From: Candidatus Gastranaerophilales bacterium | GTDB taxonomy: Bacteria > Cyanobacteriota > Vampirovibrionia > Gastranaerophilales > Gastranaerophilaceae | Reading direction: 5' to 3' | NCBI GenBank assembly: GCA_944323035.1 | Contig: CALUQY010000015.1 | Coordinates: 1-59,394, forward strand | Length of the DNA stretch: 59,394 bases | In this document: in pieces, positions 26,768 through 35,382 of the stretch | Layout of the letters: every line of letters begins with the position of its first letter | How positions within the stretch are numbered: the first letter of the stretch is position 1 | Translations under genes and position numbers: made by a program | The notes under the pieces: generated by a model | What the model was told of the DNA's origin: nothing | The model's database searches: none | The model's input: only the letters and a program-made list of their open reading frames with translations

Positions 26768-28285
26768 TTATTTAGCCAGATCTTGCAGAATATCAAACGG
26801 TGTCATATTATTTTTGACGTGCGAAAATCCAGGTAAACTTGATAAGTATTCTACATCCAGCATACCGTAGTCGTCAAAGCAGCCCGGAAGTTTTTTATGT
26901 ACTGCATCTCTGGAACCTAAAAGTGCTATAAAATCTTGTTTACTGCATTTGTTAAGCGGTTTGGCAACGACTTCAAACTGCTCCGGCTTTTTAATACCAT
27001 GCGCCCTAAGAGTTGTAACGTAATTATTAACCATAAAGTTAAGATTTTCAAGGCTGATATATTTCATTTCGCCGATATCATTCTTAATTAATTTAGCGAT
27101 TTGAGGAGCGATGTCTTTATTGTTTACTAAATACGTAATTGCCTTATTAAATTTTTCTTCTTTAATTATACTGAAGCTAGTATTACTATAATGCCAATCT
27201 CGGTATTGATTAAGAATTGTTGCAGGTCGGACAGAGCCATTATTTTGACCTGCGCGTTCAATATTTTTGCGGGCGACATTAATTTCATGTACAGCCTGAT
27301 CAAAATACTTACTTGAGCGCGGAATAAACGCTTCAACCAGTTCCTCGGATTTAATTTCTGATGTAACCTTCAAATCCAAACGGCGATCTCTTGCGTATTC
27401 AATTTTAGGACTTGTTACTCTGTCTTTAAATTTGAATTTAAGACTGCGGATTTTTTCCGGTAATTCTTTAAGATTTTGTCCCAGTCGTTGAACCAGATAT
27501 TCGCCTTCGCTATTGATATTGTCCGCATTACGGAATAAATGTGTGTTCCCATCTAAGCTTTCAAGACGAATTGTCTCATCATTCAGCTTAAATTCATATA
27601 AATGCTTTTTCAATTTCCCCGCTGGATTGAATTCCATTATGTGCTGAATGGGATTTTCTTTAACTCCGGTTGTAATAAACCGTTCAATCTCTTTCAATAC
27701 ACCATTTTCATACCTAAAAATTTCCATTGAATCATTAAAGGGTTTGCGGATAAAGTTCAATGCACCTTCTGCGTCGAATTTTACAAAAGTCGGCAAATCT
27801 TTTTCGCCGGTACGCAATATGAAAGTATTCGCATCACTTTTACTGTGTTCAAAAGCTAGGCCAAGTTTTTCCAATTCTGCCAGAAAATCAGCTTGATTTA
27901 TCTTTGGATTTTTTATCACTTTGCGTAATGCCGCAAGTGAAATAAATGTTAGAGCTGGAGGAATCTGATTATTGGAATTACCGTCATTGCTTACGGTGGT
28001 ACCTGAGGAGACAGAAGAGGATTTAGCTTCGGTTGTTCCTTCACCAAAAATTCTTTTCGCGAATTTTTCTGCGTCTTTTCCTAAATGTCCGTGTTTTGCA
28101 GCATAAAGTCCGCCGAGTACAATCACAGCGGTTGCGCTTAAACCTATCATCCATTTTGCAGCGTTAGATTTTTCTTCATCAGCCGGCGGTTGAACCTGAG
28201 GCTGTGTTTGCACAACAGGCTTTTGAACAACATTTTTATCGCTGTAAGGATGCAAATCTAGCTGTTTCCGGATATCAACACTCAT
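26768..28285 (-). CDS. Uncharacterised single-span membrane protein
   Basis: The 505 residues comprise a Pro/Gln-rich N-terminus of about 40 residues, one membrane span (about 46-64, AAKWMIGLSATAVIVLGGLYAA), a Ser/Thr/Asn linker and a C-terminal soluble region of about 390 residues with no family I recognise. A repeated charged pattern (for example FDAEGALNFIRKPFND) is present. A class 2 motif lies upstream (28322-28350). It is not obviously linked to ppdK, which is the next gene downstream. Function unknown. Confidence 0.75.
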   Translation of the reverse strand: MSVDIRKQLDLHPYSDKNVVQKPVVQTQPQVQPPADEEKSNAAKWMIGLSATAVIVLGGLYAAKHGHLGKDAEKFAKRIFGEGTTEAKSSSVSSGTTVSNDGNSNNQIPPALTFISLAALRKVIKNPKINQADFLAELEKLGLAFEHSKSDANTFILRTGEKDLPTFVKFDAEGALNFIRKPFNDSMEIFRYENGVLKEIERFITTGVKENPIQHIMEFNPAGKLKKHLYEFKLNDETIRLESLDGNTHLFRNADNINSEGEYLVQRLGQNLKELPEKIRSLKFKFKDRVTSPKIEYARDRRLDLKVTSEIKSEELVEAFIPRSSKYFDQAVHEINVARKNIERAGQNNGSVRPATILNQYRDWHYSNTSFSIIKEEKFNKAITYLVNNKDIAPQIAKLIKNDIGEMKYISLENLNFMVNNYVTTLRAHGIKKPEQFEVVAKPLNKCSKQDFIALLGSRDAVHKKLPGCFDDYGMLDVEYLSSLPGFSHVKNNMTPFDILQDLAK

Positions 28286-28321
28286 AACAAACGCACCTGA
28301 AATTTTACCTACACATATATA

Positions 28322-28350
28322 AGTAAAGTTTCGGTGCGTTTAAAAATTGC
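28322..28350 (-). promoter_or_regulatory. Class 2 promoter-like motif for the gene at 28285
   Basis: On the minus strand, GCAATTTT (28350-28343), 14 bases, CTTTACT (28328-28322). Confidence 0.5.
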
Positions 28351-28364
28351 CTTAATGTAAAGTT

Positions 28365-29630
28365 TTATTGCGCATTATAATAGAAATTATCAGCCTTCAT
28401 ACGGTCAATGACTTCTTGAAGTTCTTCATCCGAGCAGACAAATGAAAGTCTGAAATAACCTTCGCCATGCGCCCCGAAGGCGTTGCCAGGAACAACAACA
28501 ATTCCGGATTTTTCAAGTAAATCCTGACAGAAGGCAAAAGCATTGTCGTATTTTTTCGGGATAGGAAGCCACAGGTAGAAGGTTGTGTGCGGAATATTAT
28601 CAATCGGCCAGCCAAGTTCCTTCAAACCTTTGACAATAATTGCCTGTTTTTTCTTATAGTTAAGATTTCCTTCTTCAATATATTTGTCACCTTCCGGAGA
28701 ATTCATCAAATCAGCACAGGCAAATTGAAGCGCCTTAAAAATTCCGTTATCAATAGTGGATTTGCCCTTGCCAAAACGCTGAACAATATTTTCATTACCG
28801 CAAATCCAGCCAAGACGCCAGCCTGTAACCGCATACGGTTTTGAGAATGAGAAAAATTCCACGGCGATATCTTTTGCGCCTTCAAGTTCAAATACACTGA
28901 AAGGCTTTTCCTTTTCGTCAAAATAAAGTTCCGAATACGCTGCGTCAGAAACGAGCAGGATATTTTCTCTGCGGCAAAAATCTACGACAGATTGAACGTA
29001 TTCTCTTGTCGCGCTTACGCCAAGCGGGTTATTAGGATAGTTAATTAAAACCATTTTAATTTTATTTTTGTCATATCCGTCCTTTTGCAATTTTGCCAGA
29101 ATTTCATCCATATCAGGCATGTAGTTATTTTCAGGAGTTAAAGGCACCGGATAGCCTTTAGCACCCGAACATTTGATAAACTGCCAGTATGAGGCATAAC
29201 AAGGATCAGGACAAAGAATTATGTCTTTTTCAAACTCGTTTTCTTTTGGAGTTGTCGCAAATCTTATAAGGTTTGCGATACCTTCTTTTGAGCCGATAAG
29301 AGAGAAAATTTCTTTTTCCGGATCCATTTCCACGCCGAAACGTCTTTTCATCCATACAGAAATTGCGTCACGGAAAGGTTTTTCACCTTTCGGAGTTGAA
29401 TATGTGTGAACTCCCGGTTTTGCAAGATAATCTTTTAACTTATTAATGACAAATTCCGGCGGATTTGCGGTCGGCGCGCCCATAGAAAGTGAAATAGGCT
29501 TCCTTCCGCGCGCTGTTAATTCCGGCGTCAGGCGGGTCGTAATTTCTTTCAATTTAAACATTATGTATGTGTCAAGCGACATAATTTCTTTATTAAAAAC
29601 TTTTTCTTCCAGGCAAAGTGTGTTTGTCAT
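28365..29630 (-). CDS. Class I/II aminotransferase, possibly LL-diaminopimelate aminotransferase
   Basis: The 421 residues have fold-type I PLP enzyme features: GSKEGIANLIRFA, INYPNNPLGV, and the PLP lysine in SFSKPYAVTGWRLGW. The relatives I recall are alanine, aspartate or LL-diaminopimelate (DapL) aminotransferases; cyanobacteria use DapL for lysine and peptidoglycan, which makes that attractive. The N-terminus may start later, at MSLDTYIMF, but AGGAAA precedes the ATG at 29630. It lies 17 bases after mlaF in the coaX-mlaE-mlaF-aminotransferase operon. Confidence 0.85.
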   Translation of the reverse strand: MTNTLCLEEKVFNKEIMSLDTYIMFKLKEITTRLTPELTARGRKPISLSMGAPTANPPEFVINKLKDYLAKPGVHTYSTPKGEKPFRDAISVWMKRRFGVEMDPEKEIFSLIGSKEGIANLIRFATTPKENEFEKDIILCPDPCYASYWQFIKCSGAKGYPVPLTPENNYMPDMDEILAKLQKDGYDKNKIKMVLINYPNNPLGVSATREYVQSVVDFCRRENILLVSDAAYSELYFDEKEKPFSVFELEGAKDIAVEFFSFSKPYAVTGWRLGWICGNENIVQRFGKGKSTIDNGIFKALQFACADLMNSPEGDKYIEEGNLNYKKKQAIIVKGLKELGWPIDNIPHTTFYLWLPIPKKYDNAFAFCQDLLEKSGIVVVPGNAFGAHGEGYFRLSFVCSDEELQEVIDRMKADNFYYNAQ

Positions 29631-29647
29631 ATTAATTTCCTCATAAA

Positions 29648-30370
29648 TTAGGCGCCAACCATTTTCATAGGGCCTTCAATTGACGCTGTAACAAATTGTT
29701 TTGTGTAATCATTGTCCATTTTCAACAGTTCTTCAGGGGTTCCGCTGAAAACTATTTTACCGTCATAAAGCATGATTACTTTATCTGCGGTTCTTTTTAT
29801 TGTAGACATCTGGTGCGTGACAACGATTGATGTGGCACCGGTTTCGTTGCGCAGACGCAGGATATAATCCTCGATTAATGTAGAAGCAATCGGATCCAGA
29901 CCGGCTGTTGGTTCATCATAGAGAATAACTTTCGGCCCGGTCACAATCGCGCGGGCAAAGCTTACACGTTTTTGCATACCGCCTGATAATTCTGACGGAT
30001 AAAGGTTTTCTATTCCTTTTAAGCCAACGAGTGCAAGTTTTTCGGCAACGATTTCGCGAATTTGTTTTTCCGTATATTTTTTTCGCAAATCTCTGCGTTC
30101 GTGCAGTGCAAACGCAATGTTATCATAAACCGTCAGCGAGTCAAACAGTGCTGAATACTGAAAAACGAATGCAATATCACCGCCGGAGGTTATAATCTCT
30201 CCGCTGTCTTTTTCGATTAAGTTTGAGATAAGTTTTAAAATCGTACTTTTACCGGAGCCGCTAAATCCGACAATAGCAAGAATTTCGCCGTCATTAACCT
30301 TAAATGACACATCGTCAATAACTTTCTTCTCTCCAAATGCTTTTACTAAATTTTTAACTTCTATACTCAT
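29648..30370 (-). CDS. mlaF: Lipid-transport ABC ATPase (MlaF)
   Basis: 240 residues: Walker A GFSGSGKST, Q-loop FVFQYSALFDSL, signature LSGGMQKRV, Walker B VILYDEPTAGLDP, and switch His in VVTHQM. The phrase SALFDSLTVYDNIAF is typical of MlaF/Ttg2A ATPases. It should power the MlaE permease encoded just upstream and the MCE protein encoded at 7827. Confidence 0.93.
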   Translation of the reverse strand: MSIEVKNLVKAFGEKKVIDDVSFKVNDGEILAIVGFSGSGKSTILKLISNLIEKDSGEIITSGGDIAFVFQYSALFDSLTVYDNIAFALHERRDLRKKYTEKQIREIVAEKLALVGLKGIENLYPSELSGGMQKRVSFARAIVTGPKVILYDEPTAGLDPIASTLIEDYILRLRNETGATSIVVTHQMSTIKRTADKVIMLYDGKIVFSGTPEELLKMDNDYTKQFVTASIEGPMKMVGA

Positions 30371-30425
30371 CTACTTAATCCTAACGCCTTAAAATAGTGT
30401 TGTCAAATTTTATCAATAGCCCACG

Positions 30426-31235
30426 CTAGAAGAAAAATGCAATCGCAAACAGCATATCAATTATTACAATTGCAACGAATGACCAGACAACGGCACGTGT
30501 AGTTGCAATCCCGACACCTTTTGCACCGCCGCTTGCATGGAACCCGAACGCGCAGCTTATGAGAGCAATTACAGCCCCGAAACATACAGCTTTTGCAAGG
30601 CAGACAAACATGTCTTTTGCAAAAATTCCTATCCAGATTGAGTCAAAATATACTCTGTAGCTTAAACCGGCAGCCAGATCCGATGTCAGTGCGCCGGCGA
30701 GTATCCCGAACAGAGAAGAAATTATCACCACCGGCGGCATCATAAGCATTCCGGCAAGAACCCGCGGCAGGAAAAGATACCCGTAAGGGTTCACCTTCAA
30801 CGTATAAAGCGCGTCAATCTGCTCTGTAACCCTCATTGTCGCAAGTTCAGAGGCAAGCGAAGAACCAATCATTGAAATTATAGCAAATCCTGACATTATA
30901 ACGCCGAGTTCTCTGACAATCAAAACCGCGACCAGAGCGCCTACAAAGTTTCCCCCACCCTGTTTAACCATTTCCTGTGCAATTTGCGAAACAATAATTA
31001 CGCACGTCATTCCGACAATCGAAAGCGTTATCGGAAGCGAACTTATACCGAATCTCTCGCATTGATTAATCAACTCTTTCCATTCAAGCTCGCCGCGGAA
31101 AAAAGCCTTGATAACTTCAAACAATCCGGTTGTAATATTGCCCATTACCTCCATAAAATCAACCAGATTAACCAGAATACTCTTAAACAGTTTATAAGTA
31201 ACTGTCTGTTTTAATATATGCCTAATCAATGCCAT
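30426..31235 (-). CDS. mlaE: Lipid-transport ABC permease (MlaE)
   Basis: 269 residues from ATG 31235; an in-frame TTG at 31253 would add six. Several membrane spans and the MlaE pattern are present (GALVAVLIVRELGVIMSGF, SELATMRVTEQIDAL). It forms the inner-membrane core of the MCE lipid transporter. It follows coaX closely and precedes mlaF by about 55 bases. Confidence 0.93.
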   Translation of the reverse strand: MALIRHILKQTVTYKLFKSILVNLVDFMEVMGNITTGLFEVIKAFFRGELEWKELINQCERFGISSLPITLSIVGMTCVIIVSQIAQEMVKQGGGNFVGALVAVLIVRELGVIMSGFAIISMIGSSLASELATMRVTEQIDALYTLKVNPYGYLFLPRVLAGMLMMPPVVIISSLFGILAGALTSDLAAGLSYRVYFDSIWIGIFAKDMFVCLAKAVCFGAVIALISCAFGFHASGGAKGVGIATTRAVVWSFVAIVIIDMLFAIAFFF

Positions 31236-31259
31236 AAGACGATTGTACACCAAAAAATA

Positions 31260-32030
31260 TTACTTGCCAACTTTATTAAGGCTGTAATTGTAGATAGCCC
31301 TCAAGCCCTCAAGTGTCAAATCCGGCATAATGTAGTCAAAACTTTCTCTCATATATCCATCAATAAATGTCGCAAACCCGCCGGTCGCAACGACAATATA
31401 TTCTTCCGGCGCAAGCTCTGCCTTAAACTTTTTAATCATGCCGTCAATCATGCAGGCATTTCCAAGAACAATTCCGGATAAAATCGCATCAACTGTATTT
31501 GTTGCAACGGCACGTTTCGGCGGATAAAGTTCAATTTTAGGCAGTTTGCTGGTTTTCGCATTCAACGCGCCAAGCTGCATGTGAAGCCCTGTCGTAATCA
31601 AACCGCCTATAAACTCTCTTTTTTCCGTAACAACTTCAAAAGTTGTAGCAGTTCCGAAGTCAACAACAATAGCGTTTTTGCCGAATTTCTCTAAAACTCC
31701 GACCGCATTTGCAATCCTGTCAGCACCGACCTCCATAGGATTATCAAGTTTTATTCCCAGATTACAAGGCGTTTTAGGCGTTACAACCAAACTTTCGCAG
31801 CCAAAAGCCTTATCAAGCGCAAACTTGAATTTGTAATCAAAATCCGTTACTACAGAGGCAATAATAATACCTTCCGGTTTCAGCCCCTCCATATTTTCTT
31901 TAATTAGTCCGAGGTAGTCATCTATCGGAGCACAAAAATTTGACGGCGCTCTAAATCGTTTGACCAATTCGTCACCGTCAAATATTCCAAATGTTATACT
32001 GCTGTTTCCGATATCAATTACTAAAATCAT
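31260..32030 (-). CDS. coaX: Type III pantothenate kinase
   Basis: 256 residues from ATG 32030 (MILVIDIGNSSITFGIFDG). A longer frame reaches 32120, but those 30 codons lie inside the repeat element and are not part of the enzyme. Family motifs are the phosphate loop DIGNSS, VGADRIANAVG and VVDFGTATTF. It phosphorylates pantothenate, the first step of CoA synthesis, and needs a monovalent cation. It is the first gene of the operon with mlaE and mlaF. The repeat element in front of it may form its leader. Confidence 0.95.
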   Translation of the reverse strand: MILVIDIGNSSITFGIFDGDELVKRFRAPSNFCAPIDDYLGLIKENMEGLKPEGIIIASVVTDFDYKFKFALDKAFGCESLVVTPKTPCNLGIKLDNPMEVGADRIANAVGVLEKFGKNAIVVDFGTATTFEVVTEKREFIGGLITTGLHMQLGALNAKTSKLPKIELYPPKRAVATNTVDAILSGIVLGNACMIDGMIKKFKAELAPEEYIVVATGGFATFIDGYMRESFDYIMPDLTLEGLRAIYNYSLNKVGK

Positions 32031-32033
32031 AGC

Positions 32034-32138
32034 AAAGCAGTTCTCCGCCGCCTGCCGCCACCGCTCACGCAGTGTCGCTCCGCGGCTACGCTGTCTAACA
32101 CGCCACTCAAAATTTCGCAATTAGCGAAATTTTTCGGG
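32034..32138 (-). repeat. Modular hairpin repeat, copy A (before coaX)
   Basis: Conserved blocks read on the minus strand are CCGAAAA, a hairpin, TTTTGAGTGGCGTGTTAGACAGC, a variable GC-rich part, then GGCGGAGAACTGCTTT. The terminal stem pairs 32111-32118 with 32124-32131 (AATTTCGC with GCGAAATT). It ends 4 bases before the coaX ATG. Confidence 0.7.
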
Positions 32139-32174
32139 TAGCAAAGATATCTTAACACAAAAATTTATTTTAAT

Positions 32175-32287
32175 AAAGCAGTTCTCCGCCGCAACCGCCT
32201 CGCTGAACCGCGAGCCGTAGCGGCTGCGCTGTCTAATACGCCACTCAAAAGACTCGCTCACGTTCCTTAACGCGAGTCTTTCTCGGA
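32175..32287 (-). repeat. Modular hairpin repeat, copy B
   Basis: Same blocks as copy A: TCCGAGAAA, a hairpin, TTTTGAGTGGCGTATTAGACAGC, variable, GGCGGAGAACTGCTTTA. The stem pairs 32251-32257 with 32272-32278 (GACTCGC with GCGAGTC). It begins right after the stop of the gene at 32291-32488 and is in tandem with copy A. Confidence 0.7.
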
Positions 32288-32290
32288 CTG

Positions 32291-32488
32291 TTATATACCG
32301 CCGCAGTTATTTCCCGAAGTGCCAAAAGTTGATTTAACAGTTTCCAGGAAGTTAGCACCGTTTGGCGCAAAACTTGCTGTCATTCCGCCGCTTTGCTGCT
32401 CATCAACAGGTTTTCTCTTTACTGCTTCTGCTTTTGTCCATAGGGATTCTGTGCTGCCGACTCCGCCGATTGCTTCTGGTCCTGCCAT
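32291..32488 (-). CDS. Small hypothetical protein
   Basis: The 65 residues begin MAGPEAIGGVGSTES and are Gly/Ser/Asn-rich in the second half, with no domain or signal. A strong ribosome site, GGAGGATAATT, supports it. A class 2 promoter lies at 32534-32562. It resembles other small MAG- or MAD-starting genes here only in style. Confidence 0.65.
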   Translation of the reverse strand: MAGPEAIGGVGSTESLWTKAEAVKRKPVDEQQSGGMTASFAPNGANFLETVKSTFGTSGNNCGGI

Positions 32489-32533
32489 AATTATCCTCCA
32501 TGATAAATAATATTTCTATACTCTATATATACT

Positions 32534-32562
32534 TATAAAGTTTTTCTCTTCTAAAGAATTGC
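32534..32562 (-). promoter_or_regulatory. Class 2 promoter-like motif for the gene at 32488
   Basis: On the minus strand, GCAATTCT (32562-32555), 14 bases, CTTTATA (32540-32534). Confidence 0.5.
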
Positions 32563-32600
32563 CTGATTTGAAGAATAATTTAACAATTCGTTACAAAGAT

Positions 32601-32627
32601 TAAAGTTTGCGGATAAAATGCCGACAT
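32601..32627 (+). promoter_or_regulatory. Sigma-28-type promoter for the gene at 32665
   Basis: TAAAGTTT (32601-32608), an 11-base spacer, GCCGACAT (32620-32627): the exact consensus spacing and 14 of 16 matches. Confidence 0.7.
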
Positions 32628-32664
32628 TAATAGTACGAAATAGTCTTTAAGGAGTATGTTTAGA

Positions 32665-32814
32665 ATGAAGAAAATTACCCAGACAGGAAATGAACGCGTC
32701 AGCGTTAAATATATATTAAGAGGAGCAAAACGCCGCAGGGCCAAGGCGTTAGAAGCCGTAAGAGCAATAAACTCTGAGGCTGGTATTCGGGCAAACTTAT
32801 TTGCTGTAAAGTAA
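32665..32814 (+). CDS. 49-residue basic protein behind a sigma-28-type promoter
   Basis: ATG 32665 is preferred over the in-frame ATG 32656 because AAGGAG then sits 10 bases upstream. The product is strongly basic in its centre (YILRGAKRRRAKALEAVRA) and probably one long helix, so nucleic-acid or protein binding is plausible. No family recognised. A hairpin follows 26 bases after the stop. It belongs to the sigma-28-type set. Confidence 0.65.
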   Translation: MKKITQTGNERVSVKYILRGAKRRRAKALEAVRAINSEAGIRANLFAVK

Positions 32815-32840
32815 ATATCCTAAAGATAAGAAGAGATTTG

Positions 32841-32869
32841 AAAGGGTTTGCAGATTCTGCAAACCCTTT
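32841..32869. terminator. Strong hairpin between convergent genes
   Basis: AAAGGGTTTGCAG paired with CTGCAAACCCTTT with a 3-base loop: 13 perfect pairs. The flanking T runs are poor on both strands, so intrinsic termination may be weak despite the stem. It separates the gene at 32665 from the convergent dehydrogenase. Confidence 0.6.
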
Positions 32870-32875
32870 GTGTTA

Positions 32876-33913
32876 TTATCCCCACGGTTTAACCAGAAAT
32901 TTTATGGCATCGCCTTTTATGTGTTCCTGAAGTGCATATTCGACTTCATCAAGCCCGATAGTTGCAGTTATAAGCTGTTCAACATCAATCTGACCTGACG
33001 CAATAAGTGACAGCGCCTGACGGAAGTATTTTGGCGTGTAGTGGAAAACACTTAAAATATTTACATCACCGTAGTGCATTTTGCCAGTATCAAGTGAAAC
33101 TTTTTCACCGCCCTTACAGCCCCCGAAGAAATGCACTGTTCCGCCTTTTCTGACGCATTCAAAAGCTGTTTCCCACATCTGCGGCAGACCGATGCATTCT
33201 ATCATTACATCAAGCCCGCGCGGGCTGTTTGCAGCCGTTTTGAAAGCTTCGCAAATATTATCACAATTTTTTAAATCTATAACTCCGTCAACTTTAGCAA
33301 AATCAAGAGCTTTTTGGAGTTTAACAGGATTTCTGGCAGCCGCAAAAACCCGTGCCCCTTTAAGTTTGGCAAGTCGCGCAAACATCAGGCCAATCGGGCC
33401 AAGTCCGAGTATTCCGACGGTATCGCCCGCCTGAATTTTAGTCCTTTCAACGCCGTGAACGACATTCGCCAGTGATTCCGAGAATACAGCTTTATCAAAA
33501 TCAAGGTTTTCCGGCAGAAGAAGTGTGTTTTTTTCGACAATACGTTTTGGAACAACTATATACTGAGCGTAGGCACCGTTTAAGAGGTCAAGATTTTCGC
33601 AGAGATTAAACTGTTCTTTCTGGCAGAAAAAGCAGCTTCCGCAAGGTGCGGAATTTGCCGAAACAACTTTGTCGCCGGGTTTAAATTTTTTGACACCGTT
33701 GCCGGCAGCTTCAACAATTCCGGAGAATTCGTGCCCGAAGCCGGACGGAATTTTCTTAATAAGCACCGGATGTCCGCGGCGGTAAGTTTTGACGTCAGTG
33801 CCGCAGGTGAGCGCTGACATTACTTTTACTAAGATTTCTCCCTCTTTAGGAACCGGTGTTTCAACTTCCTCATACCTGATGTTTTCAGGCCCGTAGTACA
33901 TTAATGCTTTCAT
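32876..33913 (-). CDS. Zinc-dependent medium-chain alcohol dehydrogenase
   Basis: 345 residues: catalytic-zinc residues in SALTCGTDVKTY and GHEFSGIVE, the structural zinc site CGSCFFCQKEQFNLC, and the NAD-binding GILGLGPIGLMFA. It looks closest to the sorbitol, threonine or sugar-alcohol-phosphate dehydrogenase branch; the substrate cannot be fixed. It is a stand-alone gene. Confidence 0.9.
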   Translation of the reverse strand: MKALMYYGPENIRYEEVETPVPKEGEILVKVMSALTCGTDVKTYRRGHPVLIKKIPSGFGHEFSGIVEAAGNGVKKFKPGDKVVSANSAPCGSCFFCQKEQFNLCENLDLLNGAYAQYIVVPKRIVEKNTLLLPENLDFDKAVFSESLANVVHGVERTKIQAGDTVGILGLGPIGLMFARLAKLKGARVFAAARNPVKLQKALDFAKVDGVIDLKNCDNICEAFKTAANSPRGLDVMIECIGLPQMWETAFECVRKGGTVHFFGGCKGGEKVSLDTGKMHYGDVNILSVFHYTPKYFRQALSLIASGQIDVEQLITATIGLDEVEYALQEHIKGDAIKFLVKPWG

Positions 33914-34082
33914 ATTTTAATTTTATCACGAAAAATTTTTCTAAATTTGATTATAAACCTCATTTGTAAACAAATGTTATTTGTAACAATTCTTGGCGAA
34001 AGATTACCGCTTCTTATTTCTGCAAAAAGGATTAATTCCCGCGCTATTGGTTTTAAAAATATAATGTATAAGGAGAGATGTT

Positions 34083-34751
34083 ATGGAAACCAAGACTATT
34101 AATATTTTACTTGTAGAGGATCAAAAATTAATGCGGATAGGTTTGAAATCGCTGCTTGAGGAGCACAGCAGCATTGAAACCATATACGAAGCGACAACGG
34201 CAAAAGAAGCAATCGAAAAATATAAGCTTTTAAAGCCTGATGTTGTGTTAATGGATATAGGTCTGCCGGATTACAACGGAATAGAGGCAACGAAAAAGCT
34301 TATTGAATACAATCAGGACTGTAAAGTTATAATTTTAACGTCACATCTTTCGGAAGAGGAAATTTTTTCTTCTCTCCATGCAGGAGCGAGGGCTTATGTT
34401 ATGAAAGATGTTAACACAGATGTTCTGGAAATGATAATTAAAACTGTCAATGACGGGGCAATGTGGCTTGACCCAAAGATTGTGCCGATACTGCGGGAAA
34501 AGAACAGCGGAGTTATACCTGCGCGGAAAATGTCGCGAGCAACCTTCCGTGCCCAGCATGCAAACCTTACGCAGCGTGAATATGAGGTTCTTAAACTTGT
34601 GGTAGACGGGAAATCTAACCAGCAGATAGCAGATACGCTTACCATTTCAGAACATACAGCCAAAGCCCATGTTTGTAATATAATACAGAAACTAGTCGTA
34701 GATGACCGGACTCAGGCCGCGGTAAAGGCTTTGAAGGAGGGTTTAGTCTAG
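34083..34751 (+). CDS. Orphan response regulator, NarL/FixJ type
   Basis: 222 residues. The receiver domain has the acidic pair (LVEDQ), phospho-acceptor Asp in VVLMDIGLPD, the switch Thr/Ser in ILTSH and Lys in YVMKD. The LuxR-type helix-turn-helix is LTQREYEVLKLVVDGKSNQQIADTL. The family binds DNA when phosphorylated. No histidine kinase is in the window. Its leader lacks a clear class 1 or class 2 motif; AGGAGAG precedes the ATG. Confidence 0.95.
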   Translation: METKTINILLVEDQKLMRIGLKSLLEEHSSIETIYEATTAKEAIEKYKLLKPDVVLMDIGLPDYNGIEATKKLIEYNQDCKVIILTSHLSEEEIFSSLHAGARAYVMKDVNTDVLEMIIKTVNDGAMWLDPKIVPILREKNSGVIPARKMSRATFRAQHANLTQREYEVLKLVVDGKSNQQIADTLTISEHTAKAHVCNIIQKLVVDDRTQAAVKALKEGLV

Positions 34752-34791
34752 TCATTTCTGTTAACATTTTTTAATAATAAAGGATATTTAA

Positions 34792-34820
34792 GCAATTATT
34801 CAGCTTGAGTAACATTATTA
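34792..34820 (+). promoter_or_regulatory. Weak class 2 promoter-like motif for the gene at 34837
   Basis: GCAATTAT (34792-34799), 14 bases, ATTATTA (34814-34820). The -35-like part and the spacing match; the second part is poor and close to the start codon. Confidence 0.3.
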
Positions 34821-34836
34821 TTCTGGGTGTGTAGAC

Positions 34837-35382
34837 ATGGCTGTAAGTGCAATTAAAAATACTGCAAATAGAGTGCAGCAGGCATTTTATAATGTAATGC
34901 CGAACTTTGTTGCGGGTAAAAAAGCCGATAAGTTCTACAAAACCTCGGGAAGAGAGATTTCATCTGCCGAAAATCGTTTAATTTTAGGCGTTACAGCTCT
35001 GATGTCACAGCCGTTTATAGATTTCTACAACCGCAAAATTGATGAGGATACAAGGCGTGTTGCAGTCTGCCGTACTGTTGCAAAAATTATCGCCGGTACC
35101 CTGACAGGTTACGCTGTAAGAAAAGGTACGATTAAGGGGATGCAAATGTGTTCCCAGCTTCCGGGTAATGGTGTTCCAAGGTGGAAAACGCTGTTTACGC
35201 CTAAAGATGTCAAAAAGATAGATACTGATGAATTTAAGCAATATCAAAATGCTCTCGGAACATATATTTCTCTGGGAGTTATGGTATTTACCAATTTCCT
35301 TATTGATGCGCCTTTGACAAAATTCCTGACAAATAAATTTAATGAGAAGGTTGTTGAAAAGAAATCGGGAGGTACTAAATGA
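34837..35382 (+). CDS. Uncharacterised membrane-associated protein, first of a pair
   Basis: 181 residues with two or three moderately hydrophobic segments (around ENRLILGVTALMSQPF, VAKIIAGTLTGYAV, LGTYISLGVMVFTNF). No family recognised. Its stop overlaps the ATG of the next gene (ATGA), so the two products are made together and probably interact. The topological style resembles the protein at 57696-58565. Confidence 0.7.
   Translation: MAVSAIKNTANRVQQAFYNVMPNFVAGKKADKFYKTSGREISSAENRLILGVTALMSQPFIDFYNRKIDEDTRRVAVCRTVAKIIAGTLTGYAVRKGTIKGMQMCSQLPGNGVPRWKTLFTPKDVKKIDTDEFKQYQNALGTYISLGVMVFTNFLIDAPLTKFLTNKFNEKVVEKKSGGTK

Noticed and set aside
32031-32120. N-terminal extension of pantothenate kinase (30 extra codons)
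   Set aside because: The codons lie inside repeat copy A, and the same peptide style (FEWR-x-RQ) appears in the unrelated frame at copy C. The enzyme clearly starts at MILVIDIGN.
32841-32869. Riboswitch or small RNA at the perfect 13-bp hairpin
   Set aside because: It lies between two convergent stop codons with no conserved core around it; a termination or RNA-end function is the simpler reading.
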